Shown here piece by piece: positions 33,787 through 41,780 of a stretch of DNA of 64,000 nucleotides (within the stretch, counting starts at the first letter, position 1; each line of letters opens with the position of its first letter). Location of the stretch: assembly GCA_963521185.1 (NCBI GenBank), contig CAUQTV010000002.1, positions 577,790-641,789 of the forward strand. Reading direction: 5' to 3'. The translations under genes and the position numbers were made by a program. The DNA comes from Enterobacter_D sp963521185. GTDB taxonomy: Bacteria; Pseudomonadota; Gammaproteobacteria; Enterobacterales; Enterobacteriaceae. The notes beneath the pieces were generated by a model. The model searched no databases and was not told the origin of the DNA. It worked only from the letters and a program-made list of their open reading frames with translations.

Positions 33787-34458
33787 ATGAAAATATTAGT
33801 GGTTGAAGACGATGCGCTGCTGCTGCAAGGGCTGCTGCTGGCAATGCAATCCGAGGGCTACGCCTGCGATGGTGTGTCCACCGCGCGCGAAGCCGAGCTG
33901 TGCCTGGCCGGGGGGATTTACAGCCTGATCGTGCTGGATTTAGGGCTGCCGGATGAAGACGGCATTCATTTCTTAGCGCGTATTCGTCGCGAGAAATTTT
34001 CTCAGCCGGTGCTGATTCTGACCGCGCGCGACACGCTCGAAGATCGTATCGCCGGGCTGGATTCGGGGGCCGATGACTATCTGATTAAACCCTTCGCGCT
34101 GGAAGAACTGAACGCCCGCATCCGCGCGCTATTGCGCCGCCATCACAATCAGGGCGACAGCGAACTGGTAGTGGATAATCTGACGCTTAACGTCACCAAC
34201 CGGCAGGTCTGGCTGGCGGGCCATTCGCTGGATCTGACGCCAAAAGAGTATGCCCTGCTGTCGCGTCTGATGTTAAAAGCGGGCAGCCCGGTACACCGGG
34301 AAATTCTCTATAACGACATCTACAACTGGGATAACGAACCGTCCACCAACACGCTGGAAGTGCATATCCACAACCTGCGCGACAAAATCGGTAAGGATCG
34401 CATCCGCACCGTGCGCGGGTTTGGCTATCAGTTGGTCAAATCAACGGAGTCCACCTGA
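33787..34458 (+). CDS. basR: response regulator BasR (PmrA)
   Basis: A 223-residue OmpR-type regulator. The receiver domain has acidic residues EDD at 7-9, phospho-acceptor Asp51 (VLDLGLPDEDG), Thr in LTARDT and Lys in LIKPF; the winged helix contains PKEYALLSRLMLKAGSPVHRE and VHIHNLRDKIG...TVRGFGYQL. It binds PmrA boxes, two of which flank this locus. The ATG at 33787 is chosen because AAGGAG stands 8 nt before it and length fits E. coli BasR (222); earlier in-frame GTG and ATG codons at 33778 and 33781 are too near the ribosome site. Confidence 0.95.
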   Translation: MKILVVEDDALLLQGLLLAMQSEGYACDGVSTAREAELCLAGGIYSLIVLDLGLPDEDGIHFLARIRREKFSQPVLILTARDTLEDRIAGLDSGADDYLIKPFALEELNARIRALLRRHHNQGDSELVVDNLTLNVTNRQVWLAGHSLDLTPKEYALLSRLMLKAGSPVHREILYNDIYNWDNEPSTNTLEVHIHNLRDKIGKDRIRTVRGFGYQLVKSTEST

Positions 34459-34462
34459 GCCT

Positions 34463-35548
34463 ATGAAAAATCTGTTCTCACCACGCAAATGGACGTTACG
34501 CCGACGCCTGATGCTGACCGTGGGCGCGATCCTCGTTGTCTGCCAGTTAGTGAGCGTTTTCTGGCTGTGGCATGAAAGCAAAGAGCAGATCCAACTCATT
34601 GTGGAAAGCGAGATCCATAAGCTTAATAACCACAGAAACATTAAACATGAAGTGCATGAAGCGGTCGCCAGCCTGCTGATCCCCAGTTTATTGATTATCG
34701 GCCTGGCGCTGCTGCTCTGTTTGCAGGCGGTGAAATTGATCACCCGGCCGCTGAAGGATTTGCAGCACGAGCTTGAGATCCGCACGCCGGATAATCTTGA
34801 ACCGATATGCCTTAACAAACCCGTGGCGGAAGTGGACGCGGTCACCTCGGCCATTAACGCGCTGGTGTCGCGCCTGACCGTTACGCTGGATCGTGAGCGG
34901 CTGTTTACCGCCGATGTGGCACACGAGCTACGCACGCCGCTGGCCGGGCTTCGTTTGCACCTGGAACTGCTGTCCAAAAGTCATGGCATTGATGTCAGCC
35001 GCCTGATCCTGCGCATCGATCAGATGACCGAAAACGTCTCGCAACTGCTCCAGCTGGCGCGCGTGGCGCAGTCGTTTTCGGCGGGAAGCTACCAGCAGGT
35101 GCGACTGTTTCAGGATGTCATTGCCCCCCTTCAGGATGAGCTGCAAGCGATGCTCAATGAGCGCCATCAGACGCTGGTGCTGCCAGAAGGCGGAAGCGAT
35201 ATCGCCGTCCGCGGCGATGCCTCGCAGCTGCGCGTTTTGCTGCGCAATTTAACGGAAAACGCCCACCGTTACAGCCCGGAACATTCCACCATTACGCTGC
35301 GGGTGGAAAACGCCCCCACGCCGGTGCTGGCGGTAGAAGATGAAGGACCCGGCGTTGACGAAACGAAAAGCCAGGAGCTGAGCAAAGCCTTTGTGCGCAT
35401 GGACAGCCGCTATGGCGGCATGGGGCTGGGACTGAGCATTGTCAGCCGCATTACCCAGTTACACGATGGGGAGTTCTATCTGCACAACCGCACACCCGCG
35501 CCGGGGCTGCGGGCATGGGTGAAATTTCCGTCAGCGAGTGAGAAGTAG
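34463..35548 (+). CDS. basS: sensor histidine kinase BasS (PmrB)
   Basis: A 361-residue membrane sensor kinase. Span 1 is about 15-36, span 2 about 69-90, with a periplasmic loop of some 30 residues holding two ExxE motifs (ESKE at 38-41, EVHE at 63-66) of the kind that bind Fe(III) in Salmonella PmrB. A HAMP region follows, then the H box with His154 (DVAHELRTPLAG), the N box (LRNLTENAHRYSP), and G boxes (EDEGPGVD, GGMGLGLSIV). The ATG at 34463 is 4 bp after basR. The stop abuts that of pmrR on the other strand. Confidence 0.94.
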   Translation: MKNLFSPRKWTLRRRLMLTVGAILVVCQLVSVFWLWHESKEQIQLIVESEIHKLNNHRNIKHEVHEAVASLLIPSLLIIGLALLLCLQAVKLITRPLKDLQHELEIRTPDNLEPICLNKPVAEVDAVTSAINALVSRLTVTLDRERLFTADVAHELRTPLAGLRLHLELLSKSHGIDVSRLILRIDQMTENVSQLLQLARVAQSFSAGSYQQVRLFQDVIAPLQDELQAMLNERHQTLVLPEGGSDIAVRGDASQLRVLLRNLTENAHRYSPEHSTITLRVENAPTPVLAVEDEGPGVDETKSQELSKAFVRMDSRYGGMGLGLSIVSRITQLHDGEFYLHNRTPAPGLRAWVKFPSASEK

Positions 35549-35638
35549 TTACACCGTAAACCAGAGGTGCAGAAAGCTGGCAACGATCAGCACGCTGACG
35601 ATCACGGCAAGGTATTCGGTTGAGATTATTTTTTGCAT
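35549..35638 (-). CDS. pmrR: PmrR, small membrane peptide regulating LpxT
   Basis: A 29-codon gene on the minus strand directly abutting basS. The peptide starts MQKIISTEYLAV and has one membrane span (VIVSVLIVASFLHLWFTV). As recalled, Salmonella and E. coli PmrR is about the same length and ends FSVLVVSSFLYIWF-ATY, so the SVL-V-SFL-WF pattern fits. PmrR inhibits the undecaprenyl-pyrophosphate-dependent lipid A kinase LpxT, which favours EptA modification. In E. coli pmrR also sits beside basS. GAGGACAGTGCT gives a ribosome site and a perfect PmrA box lies 41 bp upstream. No other evidence for translation. Confidence 0.82.
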   Translation of the reverse strand: MQKIISTEYLAVIVSVLIVASFLHLWFTV

Positions 35639-35640
35639 AG

Positions 35641-35667
35641 CACTGTCCTCATTAACGAAGGACAGTG
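35641..35667. repeat. inverted repeat in the pmrR leader
   Basis: CACTGTCCT (35641-35649) and AGGACAGTG (35659-35667) form a perfect 9-bp inverted repeat with a 9-nt loop just before the pmrR start; one arm holds the pmrR ribosome site. It may fold in the RNA or lie partly in the promoter. Confidence 0.75.
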
Positions 35668-35679
35668 TCGCAATGGAAG

Positions 35680-35696
35680 ATTAAGTTAAGATTAAG
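35680..35696 (-). promoter_or_regulatory. PmrA (BasR) box upstream of pmrR
   Basis: On the minus strand the site reads CTTAAT-N5-CTTAAT, a perfect direct repeat with the PmrA/BasR period. It lies 41 bp ahead of pmrR, about the same distance as the box before eptA (46 bp). This is strong support for pmrR as a BasR-activated gene. Confidence 0.88.
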
Positions 35697-35732
35697 AGCG
35701 GGGAAAATTGAGTGGAACCCGCTGCCTTGTTC

Positions 35733-37754
35733 TCAGGATGCGGCGATAAACAGCTCGCGCAGTTGATGAAGCTGGTCGCGCACGGCGGCGGCTTCTTCGA
35801 ACTCCAGATTTTGCGCATGCTGCATCATTTGTGCTTCCAGCTCGTGGATTTTCTGCTGCATGGCTTTTGGCGTCAGCAGGCGTTCCAGGCTCTCTTCCAC
35901 CACCGGCGAACGGGATTTACCGCGCCCTTTCGCTTTGGTTTTAGCGATGTTTTCACCGAGCGCCAGAATATCGACCACTTTCTTATTCAGACCCTGCGGC
36001 GTGATGCCATGCTCTTCGTTGTACTGCTGCTGCTTCTCGCGGCGGCGTTCGGTTTCGCTAATGGCTTTCGCCATCGACGCGGTGATTTTGTCGCCGTAGA
36101 GAATGGCTTTGCCGTTAATGTTACGCGCCGCGCGCCCGATGGTCTGGATCAGCGAGCGTTCAGAGCGCAGGAAGCCCTCTTTATCGGCATCCAGAATCGC
36201 CACCAGCGACACTTCCGGCATATCCAGACCTTCTCGTAACAGGTTGATCCCCACCAGCACGTCAAACTCGCCCAGGCGCAGGTCACGGATGATCTCCATA
36301 CGCTCAACGGTATCGATGTCTGAGTGCAGATAGCGCACCTTCTCGCCGTGCTCTTCGAGGTACTCGGTCAAATCCTCTGCCATGCGCTTGGTGAGCGTTG
36401 TAACCAGCACACGCTCGTTAATCGCCACGCGCTTGCGGATCTCTGAAAGCAGATCGTCCACCTGCGTACCCACCGGGCGCACTTCGATCAGCGGATCGAG
36501 CAGACCGGTAGGCCTGACCACCTGATCAACAATGTCATCGCCGGATTTTTCCAGCTCGTAGCTGCCCGGCGTCGCAGAGACATAAATGGTCTGTGGCGCG
36601 AGGGCTTCGAACTCTTCGAATTTCATCGGGCGGTTATCCAGCGCCGACGGCAGACGGAAACCGTACTCGACCAGCGTCTCTTTACGCGCGCGGTCGCCGC
36701 GATACATGCCGCCGATTTGCGGAATGGTGACGTGCGATTCATCCACCACCAGCAGTCCGTCCGCCGGAAGATAGTCAAACAGCGTCGGCGGCGGCTCGCC
36801 CGGTCCGCGTCCGGACAGAAAGCGTGAGTAGTTTTCAACGCCCGAGCAATAGCCCAGCTCGTTCATCATTTCGAGATCGAACTGGGTGCGCTGGGAGAGG
36901 CGCTGCTCTTCGAGCAGTTTATTGTTTGCCAGCAGCACCTGACGGCGATCGGCCAGCTCGATTTTGATCTCTTCCATCGCCTGTACGATGCGCTCACGCG
37001 GCGTAACGTAGTGCGTTTTCGGGTAAACCGTGAAGCGCGTAATCGTGGATTCAACGTGTCCGGTCAGCGGATCAAACAGCGACAGGCGCTCCACCTCTTC
37101 GTCGAAAAGCTCAACGCGCAGCGCCATGTCGTCCGATTCCGCCGGGAAGATATCAATCACTTCACCGCGCACGCGGAACGTCCCGCGCTGGAAGACCTGA
37201 TCGTTACGCGCATACTGTAACTCCGCCAGGCGGCGCACAATGGCGCGCTGATCGATGATCATACCCACGGTCAGATGCAGCATCATTTTCAGGTAGAGAT
37301 CGGGATCGCCGAGGCCGTAAATGGCTGAGACCGAGGCCACCACGATCACATCCCGGCGCTCCAGCAGCGCTTTGGTTGCCGACAGACGCATCTGCTCAAT
37401 GTGCTCATTCACCGACGAATCCTTTTCGATAAAGGTGTCAGAGCTGGGAACGTAGGCTTCCGGCTGGTAATAGTCGTAGTAGGAGACGAAATACTCGACG
37501 GCGTTTTCCGGGAAGAACTCTTTCATCTCGCCGTACAGCTGCGCCGCCAGCGTTTTGTTGGGTGCCAGCACCATGGTCGGGCGCTGAAGGTCGGCAATCA
37601 CATTCGCCACGGTGAACGTTTTCCCTGAACCGGTCACCCCGAGCAGCGTTTGGTGGGCCAGGCCGTCTTCCAGCCCCTCTTTCAGGCGGCTGATAGCCTC
37701 CGGCTGATCGCCAGAAGGACGGAATGCGGAATTCAGTTTGAACGGTTTACTCAT
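35733..37754 (-). CDS. uvrB: excinuclease ABC subunit UvrB
   Basis: A 673-residue damage-recognition subunit of nucleotide excision repair. Walker A is LGVTGSGKTFT (around residue 39-47); the beta-hairpin YYDYYQPEAYVP that clamps one DNA strand, the helicase motifs (DESH in LLVVDESHVT, ISQ-type QTIGRAARN) and the C-terminal UVR domain that contacts UvrC (LEAQMMQHAQNLEFEEAAAVRDQLHQL) are all there. Length equals E. coli UvrB. A LexA box stands 76 bp ahead of the start and DnaA-like boxes lie further upstream. Confidence 0.98.
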   Translation of the reverse strand: MSKPFKLNSAFRPSGDQPEAISRLKEGLEDGLAHQTLLGVTGSGKTFTVANVIADLQRPTMVLAPNKTLAAQLYGEMKEFFPENAVEYFVSYYDYYQPEAYVPSSDTFIEKDSSVNEHIEQMRLSATKALLERRDVIVVASVSAIYGLGDPDLYLKMMLHLTVGMIIDQRAIVRRLAELQYARNDQVFQRGTFRVRGEVIDIFPAESDDMALRVELFDEEVERLSLFDPLTGHVESTITRFTVYPKTHYVTPRERIVQAMEEIKIELADRRQVLLANNKLLEEQRLSQRTQFDLEMMNELGYCSGVENYSRFLSGRGPGEPPPTLFDYLPADGLLVVDESHVTIPQIGGMYRGDRARKETLVEYGFRLPSALDNRPMKFEEFEALAPQTIYVSATPGSYELEKSGDDIVDQVVRPTGLLDPLIEVRPVGTQVDDLLSEIRKRVAINERVLVTTLTKRMAEDLTEYLEEHGEKVRYLHSDIDTVERMEIIRDLRLGEFDVLVGINLLREGLDMPEVSLVAILDADKEGFLRSERSLIQTIGRAARNINGKAILYGDKITASMAKAISETERRREKQQQYNEEHGITPQGLNKKVVDILALGENIAKTKAKGRGKSRSPVVEESLERLLTPKAMQQKIHELEAQMMQHAQNLEFEEAAAVRDQLHQLRELFIAAS

Positions 37755-37830
37755 TAACGGCTACCTGATGAAGGAATGAGCGGGCAGGTGAGTAATTTTA
37801 CTCGCGACGGCCATTTTTGCCAATAAATAA

Positions 37831-37850
37831 TACTGGATGGAAAAACAGTA
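37831..37850 (-). promoter_or_regulatory. LexA box of uvrB
   Basis: On the plus strand TACTGGATGGAAAAACAGTA has the canonical CTG-N10-CAG ends and the outer TA pairs of SOS boxes. It lies 76 bp upstream of uvrB, as expected for the known SOS control of this gene. Confidence 0.9.
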
Positions 37851-37943
37851 ACCCGGTAGGGTATCGTGGAAAAGATCGGCTAATCGCGGCATCGGTAGGG
37901 CAAAATTTTTATTCGGGCGGGATAAAACGCTAACGTCCGTGGG

Positions 37944-38175
37944 TTATCCCCAGAATTTTTTCTTTCTTAACATTTGTCAAGTGATGTCATGAAAGTTTTG
38001 TGGCAGCCGGTGACACTTTTTTTACAGGCATTGCTTTTATCTAACCTGTTGATTCTCATTATTTATCAGGAAAAGCCGCGTTTCGCATCAATTCATGCCG
38101 AAGCCGCGCCTTCTCTCGCTTCTCACGTGTTTTCTAACTCTAATGCACAAGGTTATCCACAGGAATAGTGGATAA
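37944..38175. promoter_or_regulatory. DnaA-box-like sites upstream of uvrB
   Basis: TTATCCACA at 38153-38161 is a perfect DnaA box. An inverted TTATCCACT lies at 38167-38175, only 5 bp away, and TTATCCCCA (one mismatch) at 37944-37952. DnaA binding near the E. coli uvrB promoter has been reported, so these may be conserved control sites. Confidence 0.6.
37989..38168 (+). CDS. possible small membrane protein (59 aa)
   Basis: An ATG-started frame of 59 codons encoding MKVLWQPVTLFLQALLLSNL and onward, with one clear hydrophobic segment (residues 9-26) and a polar tail (RFASIHAEAAPSLASHVFSN). Nothing known is recognised in it. The ribosome site is poor (TCAAGTGATGTC), and its last codons coincide with a DnaA-like box. 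It could be a chance frame in an AT-rich gap; low confidence. Confidence 0.28.
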   Translation: MKVLWQPVTLFLQALLLSNLLILIIYQEKPRFASIHAEAAPSLASHVFSNSNAQGYPQE

Positions 38176-38513
38176 CTGCCGCCAGCCCGTATCCCCTGCC
38201 GCTCGGCAAATTTCAAAAATGGCGCTCAGCGCCGCTCACAAAAAATTTTTATCACTAAATTTTGATGATATTTAGCGCATGACCGGCAAAAGCAGGCCCT
38301 GCTGCAACGCAGCCGCTGCCCCTTCCTGCACCGTTGATCATCATCCAGGCACCAATGAAGTGCAGTGTTTTTCACGGCAAATGACGCCGTTCACAAAATA
38401 TCTGCTTTTTTGTCATCCTGTTCCTAAAAAAATGCCCTAAACCGTTTGTGGCAAGCCTTTTGCAACATCTCATTTACAGAGTCGTTCTGTGGAGCGGTGA
38501 GAGGAGTCGGTCG

Positions 38514-39236
38514 ATGTTGAGCTTACGCGCGGTGAATCAGTATTACGGCACCCAGCACACATTGTGGAATGTTGATTTGGATCTGGTGCCCGGTACCTGC
38601 ACCTGCGTTATGGGGTTGCAGGGCATGGGAAAAACCACGCTGGTGAACTGTATCACCGGTAATCTGCCCATTGAGAGCGGCAGCATCATCTGGCAGGACG
38701 GTACGGCCCCGCCGCTGGATTTGTTGAAGGTGAACCCGGAACACCGCACGGCGATGGGCATTGGCTATGTGCCGCAGGACAGGCGGATATTTTCGCAGTT
38801 AACCGTTGAAGAGAATCTGCATATCGCCATGCTGGCAGTGGGCGAACCGGGCAGCGCCGTCACCCGTGATATCTATGATCTCTTTCCGGAACTGTATGCG
38901 CTACGGCAGATAAAAGGCGCGGGGCTGTCAGAGGATAATCAGCATCAGCTCGCGCTGGCCCGCGCGCTGGTGACGAATCCGCGTCTGCTCATTCTCGATG
39001 AACCGACGCGGGGACTGGGCCAGGCCTTTATCCACAAGCTGGGAAATTTACTGGTGCGCCTGAATCAGGATTTGGGCATGACCATCCTGCTGGCGGAACA
39101 GCATTTGTCGTTTATCCGGCGCGTCGCTGACCGTTTTTGCCTGCTGCATCGCGGGCGTAACGTGGCGCAGGGCGAGGTTAATCAGCTGGACAATCAGCTG
39201 TTATCACACTGGATGTCGCCCGATTCAGAACGCTGA
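38514..39236 (+). CDS. orphan ABC ATPase, LivF/UrtE-like, with degenerate signature
   Basis: A 240-residue ABC ATPase closest in layout to UrtE/LivF subunits of urea or amino-acid importers (RAVNQYYGTQHTLWNVDLDL). Walker A is GLQGMGKTT, the Q-loop region GYVPQDRRIFSQLTVEENL, Walker B LLILDEPTRG, and the H-loop LLAEQHLSF. The signature is altered: GLSEDNQHQLALARAL where LSGGQQQ is normal. No permease or binding-protein gene is near. ATG at 38514 follows GAGAGGAGTCGGTCG. Its end overlaps convergent bioD by 59 bp. Absent from the E. coli order; real role unknown. Confidence 0.85.
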   Translation: MLSLRAVNQYYGTQHTLWNVDLDLVPGTCTCVMGLQGMGKTTLVNCITGNLPIESGSIIWQDGTAPPLDLLKVNPEHRTAMGIGYVPQDRRIFSQLTVEENLHIAMLAVGEPGSAVTRDIYDLFPELYALRQIKGAGLSEDNQHQLALARALVTNPRLLILDEPTRGLGQAFIHKLGNLLVRLNQDLGMTILLAEQHLSFIRRVADRFCLLHRGRNVAQGEVNQLDNQLLSHWMSPDSER

Positions 39237-39900
39237 GATCGAGATAATGCCCTTTTTGCTGATCTAACGCCGCGTGTTCAAGCCAGGGGATCTCCCCCAA
39301 AAACGGCGCTTGCAACACGCGTCGCAGGGTCGCCAGATACTCCGCATGGCGCTTGCCGGTAGGTTCCACGTCATTGGCAATCCAGCCCGCCAGGGGTAAC
39401 CCCGCCTGACGCACCGCCTGCGCGGTTAACATCGCATGGTTGATACAGCCAAGCTTTACGCCCACCACGAGGATCACCGGCAGTTGCTCCTGCGTGGCCC
39501 AGTCGGCGAAGGTCAGCGTGTCTGACAGCGGCGTAAACCAGCCGCCCGCCCCCTCCACCAGCACCCAGTCGGCTTTCGCTTGCAGGTGATGCAAACCGGC
39601 GCTCAGCACGCGGGCCTCAATGGGCTGCTGCATCGCGTTACTGACGATGTGCGGCGAGGTTGGTTCCTCAAAGGTGTAAGGGTTCACTTCAATGTAGCTC
39701 AGCGGCACCGCGCTGTTGCGCTGGAGCGTCAGCGCATCGCTGTTGCGCAGCCCGTCCGGCGTCCATTCGCTGCCCGAGGCCACCGGTTTGTAGCCTGCGG
39801 TGCGCCATCCCCGCGCGCTGGCCGCCTGCAACAGGGCGCTGCTGGCGACGGTTTTACCGACTTCGGTGTCCGTTCCGGTCACAAAATAAGGTTCAGTCAC
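39178..39900 (-). CDS. bioD: dethiobiotin synthetase BioD
   Basis: A 240-residue ATP-dependent enzyme that closes the ureido ring of dethiobiotin from DAPA and CO2. The P-loop is GTDTEVGKTVASSALL, with substrate residues in GYKPVASGSE and the catalytic VLVEGAGGWFTPLSD. It is about 15 residues longer at the C-terminus than E. coli BioD (225), and this extension is the part overlapping the ABC ATPase gene. Last gene of bioBFCD, overlapping bioC by 8 bp. Confidence 0.95.
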   Translation of the reverse strand: MTEPYFVTGTDTEVGKTVASSALLQAASARGWRTAGYKPVASGSEWTPDGLRNSDALTLQRNSAVPLSYIEVNPYTFEEPTSPHIVSNAMQQPIEARVLSAGLHHLQAKADWVLVEGAGGWFTPLSDTLTFADWATQEQLPVILVVGVKLGCINHAMLTAQAVRQAGLPLAGWIANDVEPTGKRHAEYLATLRRVLQAPFLGEIPWLEHAALDQQKGHYLDLSVLNRATSSVITADCPAD

Positions 39901-40648
39901 GTTTGATAATTCCCCAAAAAAGGTGATAGGTCAGCGGGTATTTCCCGTTGCGCTGCGGCCAGGCGAGCTGCAAACGTTGCAGTTGCGCGCGCGTGAGCGG
40001 CTGGTTTTGCCTGCCCGCATGAAGATGAGTGGCACCAATGCCTTTGAGCGAACGCATGGCGCTTAGCGCATCGTCAAACTCAAGAGTGACGCGTGCCAGG
40101 CCGCCCGTGCCGCCCAGCGCCTGCACTTGCTGGTGAAGTTCAGCGTCCGCTAAAAATCGGTTTGCATGGGGATGCGCGTCCACGGCCTGCCACGCCTGAT
40201 TCAGCTCCGGCAGCGATCCCGCCGCCAGCGTGGTAAAGGCCACCGCGCCGCCGGGCCGTACCACGCGATACAGCTCACCCAGCGCCTGGCGCAGATCGTC
40301 GCACCACTGCACCGCCAGGTTGCTCCAGGCCAGACAAAACTGCGCATCCGCCAGCGGCATGGCTTCGATATCGGCTTCGACGTAGTGATGCGCCGCCTGC
40401 TGCGCCTGCGCCTGCGTCAGCATCTGCGCCGAGAGATCGAGCGCGGTCACTTCGCAGCCGCGATCACGCCAGTAGCGGCTCAGGGTACCCGGCCCGCAGC
40501 CGGCGTCGAGCACGCGTGTCACTTGACGCTCGCCCAGGGCCGATCGCAGCAGTTCCGCGCTCTGCATCTGCAACTGCGCGTGCTGCGCATAGCCGGAGGC
40601 CGCGCGACCAAACGCCGCAGCGACGGCGCGTTTATTCACCGGCGTCAT
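39893..40648 (-). CDS. bioC: malonyl-ACP O-methyltransferase BioC
   Basis: A 251-residue SAM-dependent methyltransferase that masks the malonyl carboxyl so that fatty acid synthesis can build pimelate. Motif I is VLDAGCGPGTLSRYW, followed by ALDLSAQML and FCLAWSNLAVQWCDD. It overlaps bioF by 17 bp and bioD by 8 bp. Confidence 0.95.
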   Translation of the reverse strand: MTPVNKRAVAAAFGRAASGYAQHAQLQMQSAELLRSALGERQVTRVLDAGCGPGTLSRYWRDRGCEVTALDLSAQMLTQAQAQQAAHHYVEADIEAMPLADAQFCLAWSNLAVQWCDDLRQALGELYRVVRPGGAVAFTTLAAGSLPELNQAWQAVDAHPHANRFLADAELHQQVQALGGTGGLARVTLEFDDALSAMRSLKGIGATHLHAGRQNQPLTRAQLQRLQLAWPQRNGKYPLTYHLFWGIIKRD

Positions 40649-41780
40649 GCAGCGCCTCCAGCAGGGTGTCGATATCGTCCGCCGTATGGGCCGCCGTCAG
40701 CGTTACGCGTAAACGCGCGGTGCCCGGCGGTACGGTTGGCGGACGGATGGCGCTCACCCATAATCCCGAATCCCGCAGCCTGTGCGCCAGTTCCAGCGCA
40801 CGGGCGTTTTCCCCTACGATCAGCGGCTGAATGGCGCTTCGCGACGCCGTTATCTGCCCGCGCACGCCCTGTCGAAAACGCTGAATAAGCGCCGCGAGTT
40901 TTTCACGCCGGGCGTCGCCGTCTTCACTGCGGATCACCGCCAGCGACGCGCTGAGCGCCACGGCCTGCGCGGGCGGCATTGAGGTGCTGTAAATCAGGTG
41001 GCGGGCATATTGCAGCAAATACTCCGCGACCGGCTCGCTGCACAGCACTGCCGCACCGCTGACGCCAAACCCTTTGCCAAAGGTCACCACCAGCAACTCC
41101 GGCTTAACGCCCTGCTGATGGCAACTGCCGCGCCCCTGCTCACCGGTAACGCCGATGCCGTGCGCATCATCCACCAGCAGCCAGGCCTGCGCGCTGCGCG
41201 CCGTTTCGGCGATGTCGATAAGCGGCGCGTTGTCACCGTCCATACTGAAGACGCCTTCGGTCACCACCAGCTGTTGCCCGGCGCAGGCGGTCTTCAGCCG
41301 TTTCGCCAGCTGTTCTGCGTCGTTGTGCGCAAAGCGGCGCAGCTCCGCCGGGCTGAGGCTTGCCGCTTCAAGCAGCGAGGCGTGGCTAAGCTTATCCGCG
41401 ACAATACGATCCGCTTTACCGGCCAGCGCGCCGATCACCGCCTGATTGGCGGCAAAGCCTGAGATAAACAGCAGCGCGCGCGGGTAGCCCAGCCAGTCGG
41501 CCAGCTCCGCTTCCAGCGCGTGGTGCGCAATGGTGTGGCCGGTCACGTGACCCGATCCGCCGCTGCCCACGCCGTAACGCTGCGCGCCGTGCTGCCAGGC
41601 GCGGATGATCTCCGGGTGTTGGCTTAAGCCGAGATAGTCGTTAGAGGAAAAATTGCAGTAGCGCCGACCGTCGTGGACAAGCCAGCGCCCCGCCCCCTGC
41701 CCGACCACGCTCCGCGTGCGCAGCGTCTTTGCCGCGCGTCGTTCGCTCAGGGCGCTGTTTATACGGTCCTGCCAGCTCAT
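40632..41780 (-). CDS. bioF: 8-amino-7-oxononanoate synthase BioF
   Basis: A 382-residue PLP enzyme joining pimeloyl-ACP and L-alanine. The start at 41780 (MSWQDRINSALSERRA) overlaps bioB by 4 bp and follows E. coli length (384); the open frame upstream lies inside bioB. PLP-site motifs are VDDAHGIGVTGEQGRGS and the lysine in VTFGKGFGVSGAAV; the glycine-rich YGVGSGGSGHVTG is characteristic. Confidence 0.96.
   Translation of the reverse strand: MSWQDRINSALSERRAAKTLRTRSVVGQGAGRWLVHDGRRYCNFSSNDYLGLSQHPEIIRAWQHGAQRYGVGSGGSGHVTGHTIAHHALEAELADWLGYPRALLFISGFAANQAVIGALAGKADRIVADKLSHASLLEAASLSPAELRRFAHNDAEQLAKRLKTACAGQQLVVTEGVFSMDGDNAPLIDIAETARSAQAWLLVDDAHGIGVTGEQGRGSCHQQGVKPELLVVTFGKGFGVSGAAVLCSEPVAEYLLQYARHLIYSTSMPPAQAVALSASLAVIRSEDGDARREKLAALIQRFRQGVRGQITASRSAIQPLIVGENARALELAHRLRDSGLWVSAIRPPTVPPGTARLRVTLTAAHTADDIDTLLEALHDAGE

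Larger units (their letters stand above)
37755..38513. other. 759-bp region between uvrB and the ABC ATPase gene
   Basis: This AT-rich gap holds the uvrB LexA box (37831-37850), three DnaA-box-like 9-mers, one doubtful small frame (37989-38168) and a GC hairpin GGCGCT-C-AGCGCC at 38221-38233. No RNA gene or further coding frame is recognised. In E. coli the uvrB upstream region is likewise long and regulatory. Confidence 0.7.
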
